Below, piece by piece: positions 1 to 9,316 of a DNA stretch of 60,688 bases. The position numbers and the translations under genes are program-made. The notes under the pieces are model-generated. The model saw only the letters and a list, made by a program, of their open reading frames with translations. It ran no database searches and had not been told where the DNA came from. The DNA comes from Methanobrevibacter sp. (GTDB lineage: Archaea > Methanobacteriota > Methanobacteria > Methanobacteriales > Methanobacteriaceae): NCBI RefSeq assembly GCF_030539555.1, contig NZ_JAUNXX010000003.1:1-60688 (forward strand). Direction: 5' to 3'. Each line of letters begins with the position of its first letter. Position 1 is the first letter of the stretch.

Positions 1-2002
1 AGTTTTCAGAACCGTCTATGCATGTTTCATTACCCTCAATACAAACTTCACCACCGTTGATATATATCTCTGATGTTCCGTAAGTGCAAATAGTATTGTT
101 AATGAATCTGCAGTCTTCAACAGTATGTGCAAGTAATGTGTAAGTGAGATAATTACCGGATGAAGTCAAATTATTGCCAATTACATCAATATTACTTGAT
201 TCTACAACATATATTGCATATGCTGCATTTTTATCATATACCTCAATATTACAATTGGTGATTGTTGCTCCAAATGTTCTATAAACAAGAACTCCCCAAC
301 CGTTTGAGATCTTATCGTTTTTAATAGTTAAGTTTTCAACCCAAACACCATCAGTGTAAACTTTAAATTTAACATTATTAAATATAGGATTTTTACCAGT
401 TATTTTAACTGCAGAATTGATGAATATTGTTTTATTTGAAAATTCACCATCAAAGTATAAAATATCTCCATCACTAACATTAGCTGACAAATATCCATTA
501 TCACTTATATAATTATCATAATTAACTGGAGTGACCGTATAGATTGTTCCATTAAAGTTGTATATTGGTTTTGAAGCATCATATTCTCCTTCAGGAGTTC
601 TAACATGCCCATTACCTTTGTTAGGAGTTAGTACATTAACAGTATTAGAATTAGCATCCTTTGCATCAATCGCATAATAATTTTCAGTAGAAATATAATT
701 ATTTATAACAGTTAAATTTCCAGGCATCTTTTTGGAACTGAGTTTTTGAACTAAAACCCCCACACCAGATTGACTTACAATAGTATTACCAATTATTGTT
801 AAATTAAATGCCAATGTGTTAATAAGAACACCTGCACCAGAAATTGTGGAAATATTATTATTAATAATTGAAATGTATGAACCTTGCGGATGAATTCCGG
901 ATCCTCCCAATACTTGCACAGTATTGTTTTCAACAATTGAATTATCAAGAACTGAAATTCCAGAACTTGATGAAGTGAGTCTGGCATTTAAAACAGTATT
1001 ATTCACAACAACAGAACTATATGAACCAACAATAGCTGTTTCACCACCCGCTTCAACAGTCGGATTATTAAAATCAGCACCAGTAATGTTAATAATTTTA
1101 TTGTTAATAATAGTATTACCTGCACCTGAAGTTGAAACACCTCTATACGCCCCAATAACCGTATTAGAGTCAATAATATTATTTTTACCCATTATTTGAA
1201 TACCAAAACTCCAAGAAGTAGGTAATACATTATATTTAACCGTATTATTGTAAATTACATTATAATTAGATTCCCCTCCATTTAAAGGGCCGCCGGAATA
1301 ACTTGATAAATAAATCGCATTTGCATCATCACAGCCAATATCATTATTTGCAATATTGTTATAATGAGCCCCACTTATGATTAAAGGAGGTGTGGATCTT
1401 GTCCCATGACCATAAGTTAACCCATAACAAGTCAACTTATTATCTGTAACATTATTGTAATTAGCATTATTTGCAATACAGATTGCATATGAAGATGCTC
1501 CAGTATTTACAATAGTGCATCCTTTAATTAAACAATTACTAGCACCATTTAAGAATACACCATAATTATAGTTATTGGTATTTGCGATATTCAAATTGGA
1601 TATGTTACTTCCAGAAGCACCATCATATAATGTAAATACACAGTTTTGAAGATTATTTGAACTTGAACCTACAATATTTACCGGCACCCTAAATGTAAAA
1701 TTCACTTTAGAGAAATCTCCGTCTACATTAATTATATCTCCCTGTTTAACATCGGTTGAAACTAACTCTCCTTTTTTGTTAAAGTAATTATTATAATTAT
1801 CTGCATTAACTGTGTGTGAAGAAGAAGTTAAAACCTCGTTATTAGTTGTATCATCAGATATTATTTCATCTGAAATACTTAAATCATGAAAAGTTTCATC
1901 ACTACTCTCCAATGTAGCATTTAAATCATCAGCTGCGCTAACAGCACTTATTGATATAAATAGCAGCAATAAAACTAATATAAAATTAATTTTTTTAACC
2001 AT
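1..2002 (-). CDS. Adhesin-like surface protein, N-terminal part (runs off the left edge)
   Basis: An open frame of 667 codons starts at the ATG at 2002 behind a GAGGT Shine-Dalgarno (SD) and is still open at base 2. The first 23 residues form a signal peptide ending SISAVSA, followed by an acidic, Ser/Thr-rich stretch. The rest is a low-complexity series of short Asn/Ile/Thr-rich turns (for example NLTVINNYIS and NNNIST) typical of right-handed beta-helix (NosD/pectate-lyase-like) proteins. Large families of such adhesin-like proteins are known in gut Methanobrevibacter. The C-terminal anchoring region lies outside the window. The role, adhesion to host, bacterial or protozoal partners, is inferred from the family only. 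Confidence 0.85.
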   Translation of the reverse strand, partial: MVKKINFILVLLLLFISISAVSAADDLNATLESSDETFHDLSISDEIISDDTTNNEVLTSSSHTVNADNYNNYFNKKGELVSTDVKQGDIINVDGDFSKVNFTFRVPVNIVGSSSNNLQNCVFTLYDGASGSNISNLNIANTNNYNYGVFLNGASNCLIKGCTIVNTGASSYAICIANNANYNNVTDNKLTCYGLTYGHGTRSTPPLIISGAHYNNIANNDIGCDDANAIYLSSYSGGPLNGGESNYNVIYNNTVKYNVLPTSWSFGIQIMGKNNIIDSNTVIGAYRGVSTSGAGNTIINNKIINITGADFNNPTVEAGGETAIVGSYSSVVVNNTVLNARLTSSSSGISVLDNSIVENNTVQVLGGSGIHPQGSYISIINNNISTISGAGVLINTLAFNLTIIGNTIVSQSGVGVLVQKLSSKKMPGNLTVINNYISTENYYAIDAKDANSNTVNVLTPNKGNGHVRTPEGEYDASKPIYNFNGTIYTVTPVNYDNYISDNGYLSANVSDGDILYFDGEFSNKTIFINSAVKITGKNPIFNNVKFKVYTDGVWVENLTIKNDKISNGWGVLVYRTFGATITNCNIEVYDKNAAYAIYVVESSNIDVIGNNLTSSGNYLTYTLLAHTVEDCRFINNTICTYGTSEIYINGGEVCIEGNETCIDGSEN

Positions 2003-2140
2003 GATATACCTCACATTAAATTCAAATATAGTTTAAAGCTTTATTAAACAAAACTTTAATAATAATCTATTATATTATTAATTTTATAATTAAAGTATAT
2101 TTAAAAATTTCTAAAATTTAAAAAAAAAGTAAATGATTAA

Positions 2141-5100
2141 TTAATAATCATCATATTCATCATTCGGATTTCTAAGATAACCTGCTAAAAATATTACAAT
2201 CAATATAATTACAGCAATAATAACAAACATCGGCATACTGGATTCTGTTGCAGTTGCAGATTTGGAAGTGGATTGTTCTGACAGTTCATATGCTTTGGAA
2301 TTACCTGAATCACCTGCTGAAGCGGATGAAGCAGATGAACTTGAATCCTGAGATTCTGAAGCAGTTTTGGCTTCTCCGGTTTGACCCCCATCATTACCTG
2401 CAGAAGTTTTTCCACTGAATCCATCACTTGACTGTTGTTTTTGAGTAGTTCCATTAGCTAATTGATTGGCATTACCATTATCTGAACCAGAATTGGAATT
2501 ACCGTTTGATGAACCCTCTGCATTGCCATTTGTAGACTCTTGGGTTTCCATTTGATATAAAGGATCAGTGTTTGTTGCTTGAGCTAAAATATCTGAAAAC
2601 TGTTGTTTTTTAGAAGGAGTTAAAGAACTCATTTGAATAATTTTAGAATTCCATTCAAGATTTTTACAGGTGTGGTGACAACATGCAACCCCATATTGAA
2701 TTACCTGATTCATATACTCATCAACCAGTTTTTGAACAGTTTTGGCATCTCCAGACCAGGTTCCCTGATTTGCCAGATAAATCATCCATGCAAGTGAAGT
2801 CTGATAACCTGCTGACGTAGTTGCACCATCAATATAACCATTCATTCCTAGCAGTTCATTAGCCAATTGATTTCCCAATTCAGCATTCAATTTATTATTA
2901 CTTACAGTCAAACCTCCAAACATGTTCTGGTACCTTGCCGCATATGAGTTCATTCCGGTACCACCACCGGTTATAAGAGGCATATAATATTTAGGGTTTA
3001 AAAGAGTGGTTCTTATTTCATATTCGATTTCTTCCTCATAGGTTCTTGCAACATATTTATTCTTGACCCTTATATCCACAAATGAAGTGTCAGGCCTGGA
3101 TAACCCTGACTGATTTCTCAATACAGTAGCTGCATTATATAACCCGCCAAACCAGTCATAATAATCATCTGAATCGAATAGTCTCCAAGTACTGTCAAAG
3201 TTTTGAGTTATCAAATCAGTTTTATTAAGCAAGTATATGAAGTTATCTTTCTGATTAGAAATTACAAGATTGCCATTTTCATCAATAGTCCATGAATAGG
3301 ATACTCTTGACAAGTAAACATCCATTGCAAACTCATTTATTGTATCAATATTCCAATCCGCAGTATTTGGAATAAGGTTAGACATACCTGTTCCTTCCAA
3401 TACATTGCCCGGAAGACCGAATAATCTATCCAGAGAAGGATTTTCTGCATAATGTTTGATAACATAATTGTTAGTCTCATTTTCATATGGTGCAAAAGCA
3501 GCCAAATTTACAGCAGTCACCATCCAGTTAATCCAATCCCTATTGTTTGTTACGATACTCGCAAATACATCAATTCTAGGTCTGTGAACCACAGTACCAT
3601 TATTAAGCTTTACAGTCAGAAATTCCAACGGAAGCATTCTTACGCCAATAACCTTACCATTATCAGCCCATACCGGTTTACATCCCAGGAAGTATAAGAA
3701 TTCTGCAACACCAATACCTTCAGTTCTTGATATTTCAGTACCCCAAAGTATAATTGAAGTTAATTCTGGCCATTTCCCATGTTTTTCATAATAATTAGCG
3801 AGTAATAAATCAACAATATTCACAGCGGATTCATATGCTGCCTCAGAAGGCATTCTTGAAGGGTCAGATGCATATCCATCATATCCAGTAGGTATTGAAT
3901 CCCCATAAGAAGGATCTGCAAATAAACCTGCAGGAACATAACCTCCTTCCAATGCAGTTAGAATAGCATTCCATTCATTGTTATTTTGAATATTGACAAT
4001 TACCTGTTCAGCATATAATGTTGCATTATATAATGAGCTGTTTACTTTAATTCCAAATCTCTCGTTTAATTCGCTGACAGAACTGCCATTAACAAGATAT
4101 GCAACATAATCTCTTAAAAATTGTTTAATTTTATTAGATTCAGTTAAATAATTTAGATTACCGTCAATATCACTATAAAAATTCATTCCTTTAAATTGAG
4201 GATATAAGAATTCCATTATATAATTATATATCTTAGTTTGTGAAATAGTAATTGTAACAACTTCTTCAACCAGTTCATTGCCGGTTAAAATTTTACCTAA
4301 AGAATGAAGACCATAAGTAATGAAATCATCACCCATAGATTCCAGATAAAGATGCAAATCATCGAGCCAAGCATCAAAAGTTTCATTTTTTTCGTTGAAT
4401 TTTCTAAATCCTAATGTTGGAGCCAAATCTATGATTTTTTTCTTGTATGCCGCAGCATTAGCAGTTACATTAAGTTTAACTTGGTCTTTATAATATGTAA
4501 TATAATTATTTAACACAGTATAATTACCATATAAGCCAGAAGTTACCATTGCAGGAGTCATGTGTGTAATTAACATCGCTGCGATCCTATCACGTGCCAC
4601 CATAGCCTCTCCAGGGTTTGAAACAATATAGGGATAGATAGTTGGAGTTAAAGTCAATTCAAATGTCCAATCTCCTTCAACTGAACCCAAATTTGTGCCT
4701 GGCAACCATTCAATAGTACCGTGAGTACCCATATTAATAATTGCATTTACCTTGGCGGTTTGGTCTAACCATTCATAAAATGCCACATAATACTGTGTTG
4801 GTGGCAGTGTCAAATCATGGTAATTTTCAACAGTTTTAATCTCTTCCCAACCTCTACTTGGCTGGAAAGTGATGAATATATTGCCGAACCAGATTCCCGG
4901 AACAACCATGTACTGTTCATCAGTACCATTATACACCATTGAAGGCCCCAAACCTGATCCCCAATAGTCAGTCATATTTTTAATTAAATCCTGAGGAAGG
5001 CCTTTTATTAAATTACGATAATCTTTGGTGGATATTAATTGATTATGTTGAACTAATGCACCCCAATTGTTTAAAACATATTGGTTGAGTAAACCAGAAG

Positions 5101-7033
5101 CCCAAGACCCCTTATTACCCATTCCAAAAATAATATCTTCCAATTGACGAGGAGTCATGATATTCCTTATATCCCCACCAGTATCATATCCCTGCTCATA
5201 TAACTTGATAAGAAGTTCATAAGTACTTTGAGTAACATTCAAATATGATGCACCAATTTCTGCTTTACCCGGAGGATAATTATACAAAACAATAGCTATT
5301 GTTTTATCAGAATTATTTAAATCTTTCAAATCAGCCCATCCACAACTCAATTTAGCCATTTTGTCCACACCGGATTGAATTACATGAGTCTTACCTTCAC
5401 CATCAACATAAGATAAAATTACCGGACCGAATACGCCTTCAAAACTTGGGAAAGTTACCGCATAAGTCCATTCAATTTGTGGACCGAGTTCACTATTATA
5501 ACTATATTCAGAAATTTCATTAACTCCTTTAAGAACAGTCAAATCAATTTCAGATAAATCTCCTTCAGCAGACCCATTAGCATAACTTAAAGACCAACTA
5601 TACAATGAAGTAATAGTTGAAATACCTAGAATAGAAGCATTTGTAACTCTGTTTAAAATTGAAGACATTGATGGATTAGTACTTGTCTTAAACACATTAA
5701 ATGCAACCCTACCATTGGCAGAATAACTTCTGATTAATGAATCAACAACATCCCCACCACAGTAATATGTTGCAATAGCAATTACTTTTTTATCCGGATT
5801 AAGCTTGGATTTTAAATCATTTTCAAATCTGTTGAACAAATCAGTAGGATTTAATGCATGTTCAACCCAATATTCATATTCTTCTTTCATCCAATTTAAG
5901 CTTCCATCACTGGTTTTTGTATAACCCGGATTTTGTGTAATCCATTGATGTATCAAATCAGCACCAGGAACAAGAGTATACATTCCCAAATCAGGATGAT
6001 AGAATCCGCATTCAGGACTCATTAAAGGAATTCCTTCTTCTGTTAAAGTTGGATTTGTATATTTATTAGGATTGATTAAATAACAGACATATTTAAAGTA
6101 ATTTTCCATATTAGTTTTTAAAACATCAGAATCCTGAATGTCTTCAGCCTGGAAATAAGATCCGATGTAAGTGTTTTCTATGGTGTCATAATTATTATTA
6201 TTCGGATTAGCACCAATGATATGTAAACCAGTTGCATTCAATATCTCCTGTGAATAAACACCAAAAGTGTATGCAACCTTATAATTAATATTTGCAGGAG
6301 AATTAGCTAAAATAACCTTTAAATAGGATGCTGTGAACTTGTTATATGATGAACTTTCAGCAAACATGTCAATGTGTATATAATTAGCATATTCGGCTAA
6401 CCAAACTCTTGATTCATCAAAGTTGGTAGTGCTGATGTATGCAACACGTCTGGACATGTTCATTAGTAAATCAACTTTTTCGTTGTGGGAATTGTAGTCA
6501 ACCAACAACAAGATATCCGGAACAAACATCACATCTTTAAGGGTGTATGTAACGTCATTTTTATTTGTTAAATCAACATCTATTTTAATAGGTTCATAAG
6601 ACAAGTAACTAACTTCCAAATAATATTTGCTTGATCCGATGTTTTTAAATTCTGCAACTCCTTTAGAATTAGTTTTTTGAGTAGAAATCAGTTTATTTGA
6701 TGAATCAAAAACCTTAACTGTTGCACCCGGTAAAATGAACCCATCTTCATCCCAAGTTTTTCCGGTTTCATTGAATGAATCTTTTACATAAATCTTAATT
6801 ACATTATTATTTGATGATAATACATCACCACCAAGATTATCCGATGAGAGAATTTCATCACTGGAATTCTCAATTTTTTGGACAGATAAACTATCTTGAA
6901 CATCATCAATTTGAGGTGAACTAGATACAGCATCTTCAATTGTTTCATTATCTGCTGAAAATACACAGCCTATAGAAAATAAAAGTATTATTGCAATAAT
7001 TAATGTGAACAACAATTTTTTATCTGATTTCAA
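2141..7033 (-). CDS. Secreted, membrane-anchored CobN/magnesium-chelatase H-like protein
   Basis: A 1630-residue protein. It starts at a TTG (7033) with GAGGTGA just upstream; no nearby ATG is better placed. Residues 1-26 are a signal peptide ending CVFSA. A carboxypeptidase-regulatory-like beta-sandwich lies at about 75-165 (PGATVKVFDSS, NSKGVAEF). From about 190 to 1410 it resembles CobN, the large subunit of aerobic cobaltochelatase, with the hallmark GTHGTIEWLPG near residue 770 and SRTEGIGVAEFLYFLGCKPVW further on. A Ser/Gly/Asn-rich stalk (about 1500-1595), a transmembrane helix (about 1600-1620) and a short acidic tail follow. The catalytic domain should therefore sit outside the cell. 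Cytoplasmic CobN needs ATPase partners, which are not next door. Extracellular capture or handling of tetrapyrroles or metals is inference. Confidence 0.85.
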   Translation of the reverse strand: MKSDKKLLFTLIIAIILLFSIGCVFSADNETIEDAVSSSPQIDDVQDSLSVQKIENSSDEILSSDNLGGDVLSSNNNVIKIYVKDSFNETGKTWDEDGFILPGATVKVFDSSNKLISTQKTNSKGVAEFKNIGSSKYYLEVSYLSYEPIKIDVDLTNKNDVTYTLKDVMFVPDILLLVDYNSHNEKVDLLMNMSRRVAYISTTNFDESRVWLAEYANYIHIDMFAESSSYNKFTASYLKVILANSPANINYKVAYTFGVYSQEILNATGLHIIGANPNNNNYDTIENTYIGSYFQAEDIQDSDVLKTNMENYFKYVCYLINPNKYTNPTLTEEGIPLMSPECGFYHPDLGMYTLVPGADLIHQWITQNPGYTKTSDGSLNWMKEEYEYWVEHALNPTDLFNRFENDLKSKLNPDKKVIAIATYYCGGDVVDSLIRSYSANGRVAFNVFKTSTNPSMSSILNRVTNASILGISTITSLYSWSLSYANGSAEGDLSEIDLTVLKGVNEISEYSYNSELGPQIEWTYAVTFPSFEGVFGPVILSYVDGEGKTHVIQSGVDKMAKLSCGWADLKDLNNSDKTIAIVLYNYPPGKAEIGASYLNVTQSTYELLIKLYEQGYDTGGDIRNIMTPRQLEDIIFGMGNKGSWASGLLNQYVLNNWGALVQHNQLISTKDYRNLIKGLPQDLIKNMTDYWGSGLGPSMVYNGTDEQYMVVPGIWFGNIFITFQPSRGWEEIKTVENYHDLTLPPTQYYVAFYEWLDQTAKVNAIINMGTHGTIEWLPGTNLGSVEGDWTFELTLTPTIYPYIVSNPGEAMVARDRIAAMLITHMTPAMVTSGLYGNYTVLNNYITYYKDQVKLNVTANAAAYKKKIIDLAPTLGFRKFNEKNETFDAWLDDLHLYLESMGDDFITYGLHSLGKILTGNELVEEVVTITISQTKIYNYIMEFLYPQFKGMNFYSDIDGNLNYLTESNKIKQFLRDYVAYLVNGSSVSELNERFGIKVNSSLYNATLYAEQVIVNIQNNNEWNAILTALEGGYVPAGLFADPSYGDSIPTGYDGYASDPSRMPSEAAYESAVNIVDLLLANYYEKHGKWPELTSIILWGTEISRTEGIGVAEFLYFLGCKPVWADNGKVIGVRMLPLEFLTVKLNNGTVVHRPRIDVFASIVTNNRDWINWMVTAVNLAAFAPYENETNNYVIKHYAENPSLDRLFGLPGNVLEGTGMSNLIPNTADWNIDTINEFAMDVYLSRVSYSWTIDENGNLVISNQKDNFIYLLNKTDLITQNFDSTWRLFDSDDYYDWFGGLYNAATVLRNQSGLSRPDTSFVDIRVKNKYVARTYEEEIEYEIRTTLLNPKYYMPLITGGGTGMNSYAARYQNMFGGLTVSNNKLNAELGNQLANELLGMNGYIDGATTSAGYQTSLAWMIYLANQGTWSGDAKTVQKLVDEYMNQVIQYGVACCHHTCKNLEWNSKIIQMSSLTPSKKQQFSDILAQATNTDPLYQMETQESTNGNAEGSSNGNSNSGSDNGNANQLANGTTQKQQSSDGFSGKTSAGNDGGQTGEAKTASESQDSSSSASSASAGDSGNSKAYELSEQSTSKSATATESSMPMFVIIAVIILIVIFLAGYLRNPNDEYDDY

Positions 7034-7216
7034 AGTTTCACCTCGTATTATATTATATAATTATTATTTTAATCACTTAACATATTTAAATTTTAGTTGA
7101 GGATATTTAAAAAATACTAAAATTAATAAAAACTTATTTAATTTCAATATACAAATAAGATACATTTAAATACTAAATCAAATATATAAAGTGTGCTATT
7201 ATATAGAGGTGATAAT

Positions 7217-8065
7217 ATGCGTAAGATTACTATTGGTATGGTTATTTTATCTATAATCCTGATAGGTATGGTTATACCAGCAGGTTTTTCAGGTGAAGCC
7301 AATTCAGTTGTTATAACCTATGGTGAAACTACTCATGCGAATACAAATTATAAAGCTGACGTTGATTCCTTTTTTAAAAGTCAAACCAGCTTAGACTTAA
7401 ATAATGTCGCTGAAAAAATTATTACAGCTAGTGAAGTTAACAAAATTTCAAGTACAATAACAGGAAAAACCTATGACTCAAGTCAGATTTTTTCCTCAGC
7501 ACTTGTTGACCTTAATGATAATGACAATCTCGAAGTTAGTGTGGACAAATCAAAAATCACCACCATAACTGGAGATATGTACTTATCCGCATTGAAATCA
7601 GCCGGAATTACAAGTGGACATGTTTATGTAACTAGTCCAGTAACTGCAACAGGAGAATCCGCACTTGCAGGAATAATGAACTCATATGAAGAAGCCACTA
7701 ATGTTGAAATTCCTGAAACTGTAAAAGAAGCAGCAAATAAAGAGATTTACACACAAGCGGAAATTGTTGAAAATTCAAACGTTAGCGCTGATAAGTTATC
7801 TGACTTAGTGGATGATGTCAAAGAAACCGTGCAAGAAGAAAACATTACAGATCATCAGACTATTGTAAACATTATTAACAATTACACAATAAACAACAAC
7901 ATTAACATTACAAATAATGATATCGAAAATCTTGCAAGCTCAATTGAACAAATTCAAAATGCTCAAGGAGACATCAATAATTACGAAACTCAGGTATCTG
8001 AAATTTTAAACAGTACGGATACTGGTGATTCAACAAATGACATATTAGGAGGAATATTTAACTAA
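7217..8065 (+). CDS. DUF1002 family secreted protein
   Basis: A 282-residue protein. I chose the ATG at 7217, which follows AGAGGTGAT with correct spacing; an upstream in-frame GTG at 7193 would precede the SD. Residues 1-27 form a signal peptide. The conserved DUF1002 core follows, including SSTITGKTYDSSQIFSSALV and HVYVTSPVTATGESALAGIM. The C-terminal third is Asn/Ile-rich and probably helical. DUF1002 proteins are mostly known from Firmicutes as secreted proteins of unknown function, so presence in a methanogen fits exchange with gut bacteria. It stands alone, divergent from the CobN-like gene and sharing an AT-rich promoter region with it. Confidence 0.75.
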   Translation: MRKITIGMVILSIILIGMVIPAGFSGEANSVVITYGETTHANTNYKADVDSFFKSQTSLDLNNVAEKIITASEVNKISSTITGKTYDSSQIFSSALVDLNDNDNLEVSVDKSKITTITGDMYLSALKSAGITSGHVYVTSPVTATGESALAGIMNSYEEATNVEIPETVKEAANKEIYTQAEIVENSNVSADKLSDLVDDVKETVQEENITDHQTIVNIINNYTINNNINITNNDIENLASSIEQIQNAQGDINNYETQVSEILNSTDTGDSTNDILGGIFN

Positions 8066-8077
8066 AATATTCCCAAC

Positions 8078-8087
8078 CTCTTTTTTT
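8078..8087 (+). terminator. Oligo-T terminator after the DUF1002 gene
   Basis: CTC followed by seven T residues starts 13 bases after the stop codon. T-rich runs without a strong hairpin are the usual archaeal intrinsic terminator. Confidence 0.5.
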
Positions 8088-8098
8088 AAAATTTCTTA

Positions 8099-8185
8099 AA
8101 GATATTACTACAAATTATTAATGATATCCAAAATACATTAAGATAATACTACAAATTATATATTAATAATATCCACAAATATATT
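8099..8185 (+). repeat. Imperfect tandem duplication upstream of the acyltransferase gene
   Basis: Two adjacent copies of about 41 and 46 bases. Each begins AAGATA(T/A)TACTACAAATTAT and contains AATATCCA or GATATCCA near the middle. The second copy has about five extra bases and supplies the TATA-like ATTATATATT lying about 27 bases before the next ATG. It may be a promoter duplication or an operator pair. Confidence 0.65.
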
Positions 8186-8188
8186 AAT

Positions 8189-9277
8189 ATGAATCAAATT
8201 AAATCTGCTAAGAAAAGAATTTTTTATTATGATATTATAAGGGCATTTGCCATCATTTGTATTATTGCTTGCCATACCTTCGCATCATTTGCAAGTACAA
8301 AAGGCCTATTTGGTTCAAATTTTTGGTATTATTCCGTTTATTTAAATATGCTGCGTAATTTAGGAGTTCCTCTTTTTGTAGTCCTTAGTGGATGTTTACT
8401 AATTGGTAGAAAAGATTCGCTTATTACATTCGCAAAAAAAAGACTCAACCGGGTTTTGGTTCCATATATATTTTGGGGAATAATATTCATTTTATTTGTA
8501 ATTTTCTTACAATATATCGGCCAGAACTATTATGATTACGGCACTATCGGCAATTTGATTTTTAGTGTGTTCAACATCAATCCAGATGGAAAAACCGTCT
8601 TCTTTTGGTTTGTGCCAATGATTCTGGTAACCTATGTTATAATATTCATAATCAATAAGCTCAATGAACGTTACGAAAATACTTTAAAAATTGCTTTGAT
8701 AATAAGTTTAATATTAATAGTTTTAATCAATATTGATTTAATACCTAAATCAAAACCATATAATTACTTGTATTATTTCATTTTTGCAGTAATGGGATAT
8801 TATTTATCCGGATGTGATTTGAATAACAATAAATATGTTAATTTAAGTTATAACAAACTGTTGGCCCTATTCCTAATAATTGCAATCGCATTTTATAGTG
8901 CTGAAATTTTATTGCTAACATCACATTCATTAAGTATCAAAAGCTATGGTTCAATATCCCAATTCAACATATTAAACATTATCGCTGTACTTTCAACATT
9001 CCTTGCATTCAGATGTTTCTCAGAAAGTGATGGGATAATTAACAAATTAGAATCCAGCAAACTAGGAAAAGCAATTTTTTCAGTTAGTGTGTGCAGTTAC
9101 GGAATCTATTTATCCCATATGATAGTTAAATATGGATTTTACATTTTATTAGCACCACTAAAATCTCAGAAGTTTGTTTATACTTCACTTACATTAGTTT
9201 TAACATTAGTTTGCTCATGGGCATTAATCTTAATATTAAGCAAGATACCTGTCTTAAAGAGATTATGTGGAGTGTAA
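8189..9277 (+). CDS. Acyltransferase 3 family integral membrane protein
   Basis: A 362-residue polytopic protein of about ten hydrophobic helices, matching the acyltransferase_3 (OafA/WecH-like) family in length and hydropathy. The N-terminal motif YYDIIRAFAIICIIACHTF carries the family's conserved Arg (R18) and His (H29), and FFWFVPMILV follows the usual pattern of the third helix. Such enzymes O-acylate surface sugars or lipids. Here the target could be pseudomurein, a surface polysaccharide or a glycoprotein glycan, which cannot be decided from sequence. There is no SD before the ATG, and a TATA-like box lies about 27 bases upstream, so the mRNA is probably leaderless. Confidence 0.88.
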   Translation: MNQIKSAKKRIFYYDIIRAFAIICIIACHTFASFASTKGLFGSNFWYYSVYLNMLRNLGVPLFVVLSGCLLIGRKDSLITFAKKRLNRVLVPYIFWGIIFILFVIFLQYIGQNYYDYGTIGNLIFSVFNINPDGKTVFFWFVPMILVTYVIIFIINKLNERYENTLKIALIISLILIVLINIDLIPKSKPYNYLYYFIFAVMGYYLSGCDLNNNKYVNLSYNKLLALFLIIAIAFYSAEILLLTSHSLSIKSYGSISQFNILNIIAVLSTFLAFRCFSESDGIINKLESSKLGKAIFSVSVCSYGIYLSHMIVKYGFYILLAPLKSQKFVYTSLTLVLTLVCSWALILILSKIPVLKRLCGV

Positions 9278-9288
9278 TTCCAAAATCT

Positions 9289-9304
9289 CTCTTTTTTTAT
9301 TTTT
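9289..9304 (+). terminator. Oligo-T terminator after the acyltransferase gene
   Basis: TCTC, a run of seven T, then A and five more T, immediately after the stop region and before the dus gene. Archaeal-type T-run; a loose AGAGAT/ATCTCT pair precedes it. Confidence 0.45.
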
Positions 9305-9316
9305 ATCGTGATTTTT

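Noticed and set aside
799-1199. Overlapping ORFs of 62 and 91 codons within the adhesin
   Set aside because: They lie inside the long open adhesin frame, which has a signal peptide and repeat structure. The short frames have no SD and only mirror its repeats.
1-2002. Possible CRISPR or tandem DNA repeat in the adhesin region
   Set aside because: Repeated TTATTAT and ATTATT words come from Asn-rich beta-helix turns; there are no equal-length spacers or exact repeats.
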